Source: Syntrophomonadaceae bacterium
GTDB taxonomy: Bacteria; Bacillota_D; Dethiobacteria; DTU022; PWGO01
Length of the DNA: 12,056 nucleotides
Assembly (NCBI GenBank): GCA_003554535.1
Contig: PWGT01000049.1
Coordinates: forward strand, 1 to 12,056
Direction of reading: 5' to 3'
Shown here: in pieces, positions 6,641 to 12,056 of the stretch
Layout: every line of letters begins with the position of its first letter
Position numbering within the stretch: the first letter of the stretch is position 1
Notes under the pieces: generated by a model
Told to the model about the DNA's origin: nothing
The model's input: the letters and a program-made list of their open reading frames with translations, nothing else
Database searches by the model: none
Position numbers and translations under genes: made by a program

Positions 6641-6793
6641 CCAGGTAATTAGATGGGTGTATTTCCCCTTCCCCCTTGACGGGGGAAGGTCGGGTTGGGG
6701 GTGTGTTTAAAAACCCCCTCCTCCAACTCCTCCCGCCAGGGGAGGAGGGAACCTAAGCCCTACTTTTGTATTTTTATGCCAGGTAATTCGATG
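6640..6793. repeat. 16-bp imperfect direct repeat bracketing the repeat element
   Basis: GCCAGGTAATTAGATG at 6640-6655 recurs as GCCAGGTAATTCGATG at 6778-6793, fifteen of sixteen identical. The copies bracket 122 bases that contain the large inverted repeat. This arrangement looks like a target duplication or the scar of recombination between repeats, but 16 bases is long for most target duplications, so an origin as part of a larger repeat unit is equally likely. Confidence 0.5.
6662..6755. repeat. GC-rich inverted-repeat element (extragenic palindrome)
   Basis: Two imperfect arms of about 45 bases are mirror images around TTTAAA at 6706-6711. Each arm has its own hairpin. On the left, CTTCCCCC 6668-6675 pairs with GGGGGAAG 6681-6688 (loop TTGAC). 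On the right, CTCCTCCC 6727-6734 pairs with GGGAGGAG 6740-6747 (loop GCCAG). Elements of this look are common as dispersed extragenic repeats in bacterial genomes. It encodes nothing, and could act as a transcription barrier or RNA-stabilising hairpin between the two units. Confidence 0.7.
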
Positions 6794-6911
6794 TACATCA
6801 CTCCTAAGCTATGAACAAATCCTGCTACATACGCTATCGCCTATCGGTAAATTGTCACCCCCAAATAGTTTAGGATAAGTAAGATAAGAATTAAAGTCAG
6901 CATCTATTTTC

Positions 6912-6940
6912 TTGTTTCTTGCCAGATAATGTTGTATAAT
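6912..6940 (+). promoter_or_regulatory. Promoter of the cobalamin operon leader
   Basis: TTGTTT at 6912-6917 and a perfect TATAAT at 6935-6940 are 17 bases apart. The start would lie near 6947, about 85 bases upstream of the aptamer and about 490 bases upstream of cbiD, so transcripts carry the entire riboswitch. Confidence 0.65.
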
Positions 6941-6966
6941 AGCAACCAAAATGTATACTATGCCTG

Positions 6967-7022
6967 CTCAGGTTTCGGGGAAAAGCAAGTTTTAAGGGCA
7001 ATTAACTTAATTAATACCTGAG
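6967..7022 (+). promoter_or_regulatory. Extra 7-bp helix just upstream of the riboswitch aptamer
   Basis: CTCAGGT (6967-6973) is exactly complementary to ACCTGAG (7016-7022), enclosing 42 bases. The same letters recur in the aptamer: TCAGG (7064-7068) pairs with CCTGA (7076-7080), and ACCTG (7172-7176) lies in the B12 box. The upstream strands could therefore compete with aptamer helices. Whether this is an alternative fold, an added P0-like helix or the remnant of another aptamer cannot be decided here. Confidence 0.4.
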
Positions 7023-7030
7023 TAGCTGAA

Positions 7031-7186
7031 GCCCGGGTGCCCAATACTGAGGTTAAAAGGGAATCAGGTGAAACTCCTGAGCGGTCCCGCCACTGTTACC
7101 AGTTACGAACCATATCAGTGCCACTGATTTTTCGGGAAGGGATATGGGGAGGATGAGCTGGAAGCCAGGAAACCTGCCCGGATTCG
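7031..7186 (+). promoter_or_regulatory. Cobalamin riboswitch aptamer
   Basis: The conserved core is present in order: GGTGCCC at 7036-7042, AAAAGGGAATCAGGTGAAAC around 7055-7074, CGGTCCCGCCACTGT at 7082-7096, a GCCACTG element at 7120-7126, CGGGAAGG at 7133-7140, and the B12 box AAGCCAGGAAACCTGCC at 7162-7178. Closing stem P1 is CCGGG 7033-7037 with CCCGG 7177-7181. A peripheral stem, CCATATC 7110-7116 with GATATGG 7141-7147, gives the long extension typical of the adenosylcobalamin class. It should switch off the cbi operon when the coenzyme is abundant, through the terminator at 7249-7280. Confidence 0.95.
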
Positions 7187-7202
7187 ACTTGATTGATGAA
7201 CC

Positions 7203-7218
7203 CCTCTCGCGGAAGAGG
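7203..7218 (+). promoter_or_regulatory. Small hairpin in the riboswitch expression platform
   Basis: CCTCT (7203-7207) pairs with AGAGG (7214-7218) around CGCGGA. It lies directly 3' of the aptamer, in the position of the P13 hairpin whose loop makes the kissing contact with L5 in cobalamin riboswitches. That assignment is by position only. Confidence 0.5.
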
Positions 7219-7248
7219 AGTCATATGTTTTTGGCATTAGCTAACATG

Positions 7249-7280
7249 GCTTCTATCCTAAGTAGGGTAGAAGCTTTTTT
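7249..7280 (+). terminator. Riboswitch-controlled intrinsic terminator
   Basis: GCTTCTATCCTA (7249-7260) pairs with TAGGGTAGAAGC (7263-7274), a 12-bp stem with one G-U pair (the apical pairs probably open to enlarge the 2-base loop), and is followed by TTTTTT at 7275-7280. It sits about 65 bases after the aptamer and 158 bases before cbiD, so regulation is most likely by transcription attenuation. I did not find a convincing antiterminator; AGGAT at 7151-7155 against ATCCT at 7255-7259 is the only short candidate. Confidence 0.9.
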
Positions 7281-7286
7281 AGGTAG

Positions 7287-7317
7287 GGGGACACACCTCC
7301 TTCGGAGGAATGTCCCC
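7287..7317 (+). repeat. Two-part hairpin after the riboswitch terminator
   Basis: GGGGACA (7287-7293) pairs with TGTCCCC (7311-7317), and inside it CCTCC (7296-7300) pairs with GGAGG (7304-7308) around TTC. Symmetric 2-base bulges separate the two stems. No uridine run follows, so it is not a terminator. It may be an extragenic repeat or part of an additional leader structure. Confidence 0.6.
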
Positions 7318-7333
7318 GTTGGTCAGGTCCTGT

Positions 7334-7412
7334 AGCGAAGTGAAGGCCGAAAGGAAGGCGATGGAACCATTCCCGTGGCTTAGAGAGGCCTTATTACCAT
7401 CAAAGTTTCGCT
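7334..7412 (+). promoter_or_regulatory. Nested structured leader segment upstream of cbiD, unassigned
   Basis: Three complementary pairs are nested: AGCGAA 7334-7339 with TTCGCT 7407-7412, AAGGCC 7343-7348 with GGCCTT 7387-7392, and GGAA 7363-7366 with TTCC 7370-7373. The block lies in the transcribed leader after the terminator and ends about 10 bases before the cbiD ribosome binding site. I see no match to a riboswitch class I know. It could control cbiD translation, protect the processed mRNA, or be an inserted repeat. Confidence 0.4.
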
Positions 7413-7438
7413 GTAGTGATAGGTAAAAGGGGAAGATA

Positions 7439-8569
7439 ATGATTAGTGACAGCAAAGAAAACTTGCGTTGGGGATTTACTACGGGAAGTTGCGCTGCAGC
7501 AGCAGCCAGGGCAGCTTTAAATTATTTATTACAAGGAGAAACTGTGGATTTAATAGACCTCACTTTGCCTGATGGAGAGATATACCATTTGCCTGTGGCA
7601 TCACTGGAAGGAGTAAATAACAGGGCTATTGCGGGCGTAATCAAAAATGCCGGAGATGATCCGGACGTTACCGATGGGTTGGAAATAAAAGCAGAAGTAG
7701 AGCTCTTAAGAGGTGGAGAAGAAATAATTATTGAAGGTGGGGAAGGAGTAGGAACGGTAACCAAACCGGGACTTTCAGTTCCACCCGGGGAACCGGCTAT
7801 CAACCCCTTTCCCCGTCGGATGATCCAGGATGCTGTAAAGGAGTTGATGCCGCCGGGAAGTGGTTTGAAAGTTATTGTGAAAGTGCCGGGCGGTGAAGAA
7901 GTAGCTTCTCGAACATTTAATCCCAGGTTGGGTATTGAAGGGGGAATTTCTATTTTAGGGACAAGTGGGCTAGTCCGCCCCATGTCCCGGGAAGCTTATT
8001 TAGAATCACTCATTCCCCAGATTGATCAGGCTTTATCCTTAGGATACAAAGAACTTCTACTTACGCCTGGGGGCAAGGGAGTAAGTCGTGCTTGCGAGAT
8101 GGGTTTGCCTTTAGAACAGACAATTCAGATCAGCAATTATGTAGGAGATATGCTAGATGCTTGTATAAAACGCAAAGTTCAAAAAGTGGTTTTGTTCGGT
8201 TATTTGGGCAAATTCATCAAGGTTGCAGCAGGAGTATTCAATACCCATAGCAGCGTTGCTGATGCCAGGAGGGAAACTCTGGCAGCCCATGCAGCAATTT
8301 CAGGGGCACCCCATGAAGCCCTCTTAAGGATTATGGAATTGAATACAATGGAAGAAGCCGTTTCGGTATTGAATGAGTACGGGCTGGAAAGTTTACCTTA
8401 TGTTCTGGCACGGGAAGTTAGCCGGCAATGTGAACAGCGGCTTTCAGGCCAATTAAGTGTGGGGACCATTTTTTATACGTTGCAGGGTGATCTTTGGGGT
8501 TGGGATCGAAATGCGGAAATAATTGGAGGGAATTGGAAGTGGCGCCAGCAGTTAAAGTGGTGGGAATAG
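7439..8569 (+). CDS. cbiD: Cobalt-precorrin-5B (C1)-methyltransferase CbiD
   Basis: CbiD methylates C1 of the corrin ring in the oxygen-independent cobalamin pathway, converting cobalt-precorrin-5B to cobalt-precorrin-6A with SAM. It is unrelated to the other ring methyltransferases. The 376-residue length is normal. The family start signature GFTTGSCAAAAARAA is at 12-26. PGEPAINPFPRRMI follows near 117-130, and GYLGKFIKVAAGVFNTHS with downstream ADAR lies in the C-terminal half. These are the strongest CbiD hallmarks. ATG 7439 follows AAAAGGGGAAG at good spacing. It is the first gene after the cobalamin riboswitch, and its last 31 bases overlap cbiE. CbiD is specific to the anaerobic route, which fits an anaerobic host. 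Confidence 0.96.
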   Translation: MISDSKENLRWGFTTGSCAAAAARAALNYLLQGETVDLIDLTLPDGEIYHLPVASLEGVNNRAIAGVIKNAGDDPDVTDGLEIKAEVELLRGGEEIIIEGGEGVGTVTKPGLSVPPGEPAINPFPRRMIQDAVKELMPPGSGLKVIVKVPGGEEVASRTFNPRLGIEGGISILGTSGLVRPMSREAYLESLIPQIDQALSLGYKELLLTPGGKGVSRACEMGLPLEQTIQISNYVGDMLDACIKRKVQKVVLFGYLGKFIKVAAGVFNTHSSVADARRETLAAHAAISGAPHEALLRIMELNTMEEAVSVLNEYGLESLPYVLAREVSRQCEQRLSGQLSVGTIFYTLQGDLWGWDRNAEIIGGNWKWRQQLKWWE

Positions 8570-9171
8570 GCCCGGGAAGTAAAGATTACATTACCGCCGC
8601 AGCCAAAGAAGCCCTTGCAGAAGCGCAAGTTTTGGTAGGTGGAAAGCGTTTGTTGAATGAAAATGCCATGGACCATCACGAAAAGTTTGAGCTTCAAAAT
8701 AATCTTGGCGAGGCTTTGGATTACATATGCGATGAAATGCACCAGAAACAAATAGCAGTATTGGTTTCCGGGGACACAGGCATCTTTAGTTTTGCTACTT
8801 ACCTGCGCCGGAAGTTGAATGAATCTGAGATGGAATTTATTCCCGGAGTGAGTTCTTTTCAAATCTTGTTTGCCAGAATTAAAAGAAACTGGGAAAATGC
8901 AGCTTTTTTCAACGTTCATGGCAAAATGCACCCTAATTTACCTGAAGAGGTAAAAGAAGAGGAGTTATCAGTGCTTTTTACCGGAAATAAGTGGTCGCCG
9001 CCGGCAGTTGCTTCCCACCTGCTGGCAGAAGGGGTGGAAGATTTAACTGTGGTTGTAGGCAAAAACCTTTCTTATCCCCAGGAGAAGATATGCTGGATGA
9101 AATTGGGTGAACTTGCCTCTTCTACGGAAGATTGGAATAACAGTTTATTGGTGGTTTTCAATGAAAAATAG
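8539..9171 (+). CDS. cbiE: Cobalt-precorrin-7 (C5)-methyltransferase CbiE
   Basis: CbiE methylates C5 of the corrin ring; with CbiT it does the work of the fused CobL of aerobic organisms. The 210-residue protein has the tetrapyrrole methyltransferase fold: VVGIGPGS at 7-14 (SAM and substrate loop), LVSGDTGIFSF at 75-85, and the IPGVSSFQ motif near residue 101. I place the start at GTG 8539, because GGAGGG at 8525-8530 is 8 bases upstream and the GIGPG motif then falls near the N-terminus as in the family. The frame is open back to an ATG at 8494 inside cbiD, which has no binding site. The start overlaps cbiD by 31 bases and the end overlaps cbiT by 11. Confidence 0.93.
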   Translation: MAPAVKVVGIGPGSKDYITAAAKEALAEAQVLVGGKRLLNENAMDHHEKFELQNNLGEALDYICDEMHQKQIAVLVSGDTGIFSFATYLRRKLNESEMEFIPGVSSFQILFARIKRNWENAAFFNVHGKMHPNLPEEVKEEELSVLFTGNKWSPPAVASHLLAEGVEDLTVVVGKNLSYPQEKICWMKLGELASSTEDWNNSLLVVFNEK

Positions 9172-9769
9172 TAACTTTGAACACAGCTGGCCCTATAAGG
9201 TGCCGGGCATACCAGATGAATCTTTTCAACGGGGAGAAGGAATCCCTATGACCAGAAGTGAAATTAGGACTCTGGTTATTTCTCGCTTGCGCATTTTTGA
9301 AGGAGCAATTGTTTATGATGTGGGGGCCGGAAGTGGCTCGGTGGCAGTTGAATGTGCCTTGCAGGGAGGTCAAGTATATGCAGTGGAAAAAAACCGGGAA
9401 GCTTTAGATTTGATTAAACAAAATGCCATTAACTTTGGAGTATCACTGGAAATTGTTGCGGGTGAAGCTCCTCAGGCAATTGCGGATCTGCCTTATCCTC
9501 ACCGTGTTTTTATAGGAGGCAGTGGAGGTAATCTGGAGAGAATTTTGGATAGCTGCCATGAACGATTAATTTCCGGGGGAAGACTGGTTTTTACTTCTGT
9601 TACTATCGATCCAGTACCTGTAGTCTATCATTTTCTTAAATCAAGGGGCTATCAGGTGGATGCCGTTCAACTACAGATGGCCGAAGCATCCCCCACCGGA
9701 AATAATGTAATCTGGAAGGGTCAAAATCCGGTAACTATTATCAGTGGGGAAAAGGGAGGAGAAGGATGA
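9161..9769 (+). CDS. cbiT: Cobalt-precorrin-6B (C15)-methyltransferase, decarboxylating, CbiT
   Basis: CbiT methylates C15 and decarboxylates the C12 acetate of cobalt-precorrin-6B. It has a Rossmann-type SAM methyltransferase fold, unlike CbiE. The 202-residue protein shows the CbiT entry motif GIPDESF at 16-22, PMTRSEIR at 29-36, and SAM motif I DVGAGSGSVAVECA at 53-66, with VYAVEKN as the acidic loop of motif II near 72-78. ATG 9161 is chosen because it places these motifs as in the family; the frame extends to 9107, deep in cbiE, with no binding site. The Shine-Dalgarno sequence is poor, and the 11-base overlap with cbiE suggests translational coupling. The stop overlaps cbiL as ATGA. Confidence 0.94.
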   Translation: MKNSNFEHSWPYKVPGIPDESFQRGEGIPMTRSEIRTLVISRLRIFEGAIVYDVGAGSGSVAVECALQGGQVYAVEKNREALDLIKQNAINFGVSLEIVAGEAPQAIADLPYPHRVFIGGSGGNLERILDSCHERLISGGRLVFTSVTIDPVPVVYHFLKSRGYQVDAVQLQMAEASPTGNNVIWKGQNPVTIISGEKGGEG

Positions 9770-10497
9770 AGAAGTTAAAGCAAGGTAAATTATACGGCGT
9801 GGGAGTGGGGCCGGGAGATCCCGAATTGCTTACATTAAAAGCGCTACGCATATTACAACAGGTCTCAGTTGTCTTTATTCCCAAGTCTTCGCCTGAGAAA
9901 AGGAGTTTGGCTCTTTCCATAGTAAGTGATGTTTTGAATGGAGAACAAAAGCAGGAGGAATTAATTCTGCCTATGACCAGGGATTATTCTGAGCTGGAAA
10001 AGTACTGGCAAATTGCTGCTGAGCAAATTTTTAATTATATAAATGCAGGTTATGAATGTGCTTTCGTGACCCTTGGTGATCCCGGGACTTACAGCACTTT
10101 CTCTTATTTAAAGCGTTACTTGCAAGCCATGGATGGGAATATACAAATTGAGCAGATTCCCGGAATTAGCGCTATTAATGCTCTGTCTGCAAATAGCGGT
10201 GAGCCTCTGGCAGAAGGAGAGGAAAGTTTGTTGATAGCCAATGCATTAAAGCCCAGAGAAGAAATGGCAGAGTTGCTGGATAGATATGAAAACCTGGTGT
10301 TGTTAAAAGCCGGAAGGTCTGCCGGTGAAATTGCCGGGCTTTTGAAAGAAAAGAACTTCCGGGGGCAAATTGTTTTTGCCTCTCGGATTGGATTTGATGA
10401 TGCCTATTACACTACAAATTTGAATGAAATAGAAAATGATATGCATGATTATCTGTCAACTTTTTTCATAAAAAACAATGGGGGAGGCTTCAAATGA
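9766..10497 (+). CDS. cbiL: Cobalt-precorrin-2 C20-methyltransferase CbiL (CobI-like)
   Basis: CbiL adds the C20 methyl group to cobalt-precorrin-2 (cobalt-sirohydrochlorin), the first committed methylation after cobalt insertion. The 243-residue protein is a tetrapyrrole methyltransferase. Its N-terminal motif GVGVGPGDPELLTLKALRIL (11-30) and the SSPEKRSLAL segment near 45-54 are typical of CbiL/CobI. VTLGDPGTYSTFSYL lies near 104-118 and IPGISAINALSANSGEPLAE near 132-151. ATG 9766 overlaps the cbiT stop in ATGA, with GGGAGGAGAAGG just upstream. The end overlaps cbiF by the same ATGA arrangement. Length and motifs are normal. An aerobic CobI role cannot be excluded on sequence, but CbiD, CbiG and separate CbiE/CbiT point to the anaerobic enzyme. 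Confidence 0.94.
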   Translation: MKKLKQGKLYGVGVGPGDPELLTLKALRILQQVSVVFIPKSSPEKRSLALSIVSDVLNGEQKQEELILPMTRDYSELEKYWQIAAEQIFNYINAGYECAFVTLGDPGTYSTFSYLKRYLQAMDGNIQIEQIPGISAINALSANSGEPLAEGEESLLIANALKPREEMAELLDRYENLVLLKAGRSAGEIAGLLKEKNFRGQIVFASRIGFDDAYYTTNLNEIENDMHDYLSTFFIKNNGGGFK

Positions 10498-11246
10498 TTT
10501 ATTTTGTGGGGGCTGGCCCGGGCGATCCAGAGTTAATTACCTTAAAGGGGTACCGATTATTGCAAGAGGCAGATCTGGTTCTCTATACCGGTTCACTCAT
10601 CAATCCGGAATTGCTGCAGTATGTTGGCGAAGGTACCAGGACCATAGATAGTTCATCCCATGATTTAAACTCTTTAGTAAAAACAATGGAAGAAGCTTAT
10701 GCCGGAGGAGAAAAGGTTGTTCGCTTACATACCGGAGATGCAAGTATCTATGGGGCTATAGGTGAACAAATGACAGAACTGGAAAAAAGGGGCATATCTT
10801 GTGCTCTGGTGCCCGGAATAAGCTCTTTTTTAGCTGCTGCAGCATCTTTACGCCGGGAGTATACTGTACCTGAGGGTTCTCAAACGATAATAATAACCAG
10901 AAGAGAAGGGAGGACCCCGGTGCCATCCGCAGAGAGGATCGAAACTTTAGCGCCTCACCAGGCTTCCATGGTAATTTTTCTTTCAGCGGGGATGGTGGAT
11001 AAAGTTCAGGAAGAATTATTGGAAGGATATCCTCCTCATACTCCGGTGGCAGTAATTTATAAGGCTTCATGGCCTGATGAAAAAGTAGTCACCGGCTCCT
11101 TGGAGGAGCTTTCCCGGCTAACAGAAGAGGCGGGAATTACCAAAACGGCTTTGATTTTGGTGGGAGATTTTTTGCGGGAAAGTGGCCGCTCATACCTTTA
11201 CGATCAAAATTTTGAGCACGGTTACCGGGAGAAGGAGAATGGATAA
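10494..11246 (+). CDS. cbiF: Cobalt-precorrin-4 C11-methyltransferase CbiF (CobM-like)
   Basis: CbiF methylates C11 of cobalt-precorrin-4, giving cobalt-precorrin-5A, the substrate of CbiG. The 250-residue protein begins directly with YFVGAGPGDPELITLKGYRL (3-22), the methyltransferase nucleotide-side loop. LYTGSLINPE and the SSHDLN segment near 54-59 are CbiF/CobM hallmarks. LHTGDASIYGAIGEQM lies near 80-95 and VPGISSFLAAAASLRREYTV near 107-126. ATG 10494 overlaps the cbiL stop by four bases, behind GGGGGAGG. The stop overlaps the cbiG start by 8 bases. Together with CbiG and CbiD it performs three successive steps (C11 methylation, lactone opening, C1 methylation), and all three genes are in this operon. 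Confidence 0.95.
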   Translation: MIYFVGAGPGDPELITLKGYRLLQEADLVLYTGSLINPELLQYVGEGTRTIDSSSHDLNSLVKTMEEAYAGGEKVVRLHTGDASIYGAIGEQMTELEKRGISCALVPGISSFLAAAASLRREYTVPEGSQTIIITRREGRTPVPSAERIETLAPHQASMVIFLSAGMVDKVQEELLEGYPPHTPVAVIYKASWPDEKVVTGSLEELSRLTEEAGITKTALILVGDFLRESGRSYLYDQNFEHGYREKENG

Positions 11247-12056
11247 AGTAGATGAAAGTGCCGCTGTTCTGGCTTTAACTGAAAACGGAAAAGAGGTAGC
11301 CTGTAATATATACTGGAATTTTAGTGGTGCAGTCCTTTATTTACCTCAGCGTTTTCAAGATAAAAAAAATTATCCCGGGCACGAAAACAACGCTTATTAT
11401 TTTTCTAATTGGCAAGAAACCGTCAAAATGATTTTTGACAGATATGATTATATCATTTTTGTTTGCGCAGCAGGCATAGCAGTGCGCAGTGTAGCGCCTT
11501 TGTTGAAAGATAAAAACGAGGACCCGGCGGTGGTAGTAGTAGATGATAAAGGCAAACATGCAATAAGCCTTCTTTCCGGACATCGAGGAGGGGGCAATTA
11601 TCTGGCGAAGGAGTTAGCAGCGATTCTGGAGGCTCGAGCCGTAATTACTACTGCTACGGATCTTGAAGGATGGCGTATGCCGCCGGACTTACTAGCTTTT
11701 CATCTGGAAGCGCATGCCGAACCTGCAGAACTTGTTAAGGAATTCAACCGCCGGGCAGCTGAAGGGGAAAAAATAAATATTTACAGTCCTTTTAACCTGG
11801 CGAAAGAAATCAAAACAGAGTACAGTTGGCAAGGGTGGCCTGATGAGGATAGCAAAGGTGATTTTCAGGCACCGGCAGTGGTGGTTTCTCCTTATGTGGT
11901 GAAGGCCCGGGTAGATGAAGATGAATTTTTATACTTAAAACCTCGCTGCCTGGTAGTGGGATTGGGCTGCAGGCGAGGCGTAAGTGGAGAATTAATAAGT
12001 GAAGCTGTAAAGAGCGTTTTGGCAGAGTATGGTTTGGATGAAAAATGTATTAAGGC
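11239..12056 (+). CDS. cbiG: Cobalt-precorrin-5A hydrolase CbiG (3' end beyond the window)
   Basis: CbiG opens the delta-lactone of cobalt-precorrin-5A and releases the two-carbon fragment as acetaldehyde, giving cobalt-precorrin-5B for CbiD. It occurs only in the anaerobic route. The window holds 272 codons of an uninterrupted frame; no stop is reached. The N-terminal domain carries CAAGIAVR at 76-83, DPAVVVVDDKG at 95-105, LLSGHRGGGN at 111-120 and VITTATD at 135-141. The family usually has Ala at residue 119, where this copy has Gly. The C-terminal domain begins near 236 with KPRCLVVGLGCRRGVS, the family's second hallmark. ATG 11239 sits behind GAAGGAGA and overlaps cbiF by 8 bases. With a usual length of about 350 residues, roughly a quarter is missing beyond the edge. 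Confidence 0.93.
   Translation, partial: MDKVDESAAVLALTENGKEVACNIYWNFSGAVLYLPQRFQDKKNYPGHENNAYYFSNWQETVKMIFDRYDYIIFVCAAGIAVRSVAPLLKDKNEDPAVVVVDDKGKHAISLLSGHRGGGNYLAKELAAILEARAVITTATDLEGWRMPPDLLAFHLEAHAEPAELVKEFNRRAAEGEKINIYSPFNLAKEIKTEYSWQGWPDEDSKGDFQAPAVVVSPYVVKARVDEDEFLYLKPRCLVVGLGCRRGVSGELISEAVKSVLAEYGLDEKCIK

Larger units (their letters stand above)
6530..7438. other. 909-base gene-free region between the Lon gene and cbiD
   Basis: This stretch holds no convincing gene. In order it carries the Lon terminator, a cluster of GC-rich inverted repeats (6611-6777), a flanking direct repeat, a promoter near 6912-6940, an upstream helix, the cobalamin riboswitch, its terminator at 7249-7280, and two more hairpins before cbiD. 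Between 6794 and 6911 I recognise nothing; the only symmetry nearby is the perfect palindrome GATGTACATC at 6790-6799. A short open frame at 7144-7335 lies across the riboswitch and is not a gene. Confidence 0.8.

Noticed and set aside
6611..6793. CRISPR array or plasmid/phage attachment site
   Set aside because: There are no regularly spaced repeats with unique spacers, no tRNA end and no integrase gene; the symmetry is of inverted-repeat type.
7144..7335. Open frame of 63 codons on the plus strand
   Set aside because: It runs through the 3' half of the cobalamin aptamer, the terminator and a hairpin, so it is explained by structured RNA. It resembles no protein I know.
8494..8538. Start of cbiE at ATG 8494 inside cbiD
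   Set aside because: There is no ribosome binding site, and it would put 15 unrelated residues before the GIGPG region. GTG 8539 behind GGAGGG fits.

Overview
The window looks like the chromosome of an anaerobic, spore-former-type Firmicute (class Clostridia; a heliobacterium, Peptococcaceae or Syntrophomonadaceae relative would fit). The basis is the strong AGGGGG/GGAGG ribosome binding sites, frequent GTG and TTG starts, moderate-to-low GC, siroheme-dependent (Ahb) heme genes and anaerobic (Cbi) cobalamin genes. I cannot name the species from sequence alone.

Layout. (1) 1-730: a promoter and a small unrecognised membrane-anchored protein. (2) 754-3842, minus strand: a compact four-gene operon, ahbC-ahbD-ahbA-ahbB. 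It converts siroheme to heme b through two Lrp/AsnC-like siroheme decarboxylase subunits (AhbA/AhbB) and two radical SAM enzymes (AhbC/AhbD, often annotated NirJ1/NirJ2 in Firmicutes). (3) 3843-4057: a divergent control region with candidate promoters on both strands and a 20-bp operator-like palindrome in the ahb leader. (4) 4058-6529: a stand-alone gene for a large AAA-Lon protease with an intact Ser-Lys dyad and an odd Walker A, closed by an intrinsic terminator. (5) 6530-7438: 0.9 kb without a gene. It holds GC-rich extragenic repeats flanked by a 16-bp direct repeat, then a promoter, a cobalamin riboswitch, an intrinsic terminator and a further structured block of unknown role. (6) 7439-12056: cbiD-cbiE-cbiT-cbiL-cbiF-cbiG, the oxygen-independent corrin-ring pathway. 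Every junction overlaps, and cbiG runs off the window.

How it fits together. Both biosynthetic operons draw on the same precursor pool: uroporphyrinogen III to precorrin-2 to sirohydrochlorin. Iron insertion gives siroheme for the Ahb enzymes; cobalt insertion gives cobalt-sirohydrochlorin for CbiL, CbiF, CbiG, CbiD, CbiE and CbiT. The cobalamin branch has an obvious B12-sensing leader. The ahb branch carries only the candidate palindrome. Genes for the shared upstream steps are not in the window.

No clear new defence or mobile system is visible. The least explained items are the structured block between the riboswitch terminator and cbiD, the extra helix upstream of the aptamer, the repeat cluster after the Lon gene, and the first small gene.
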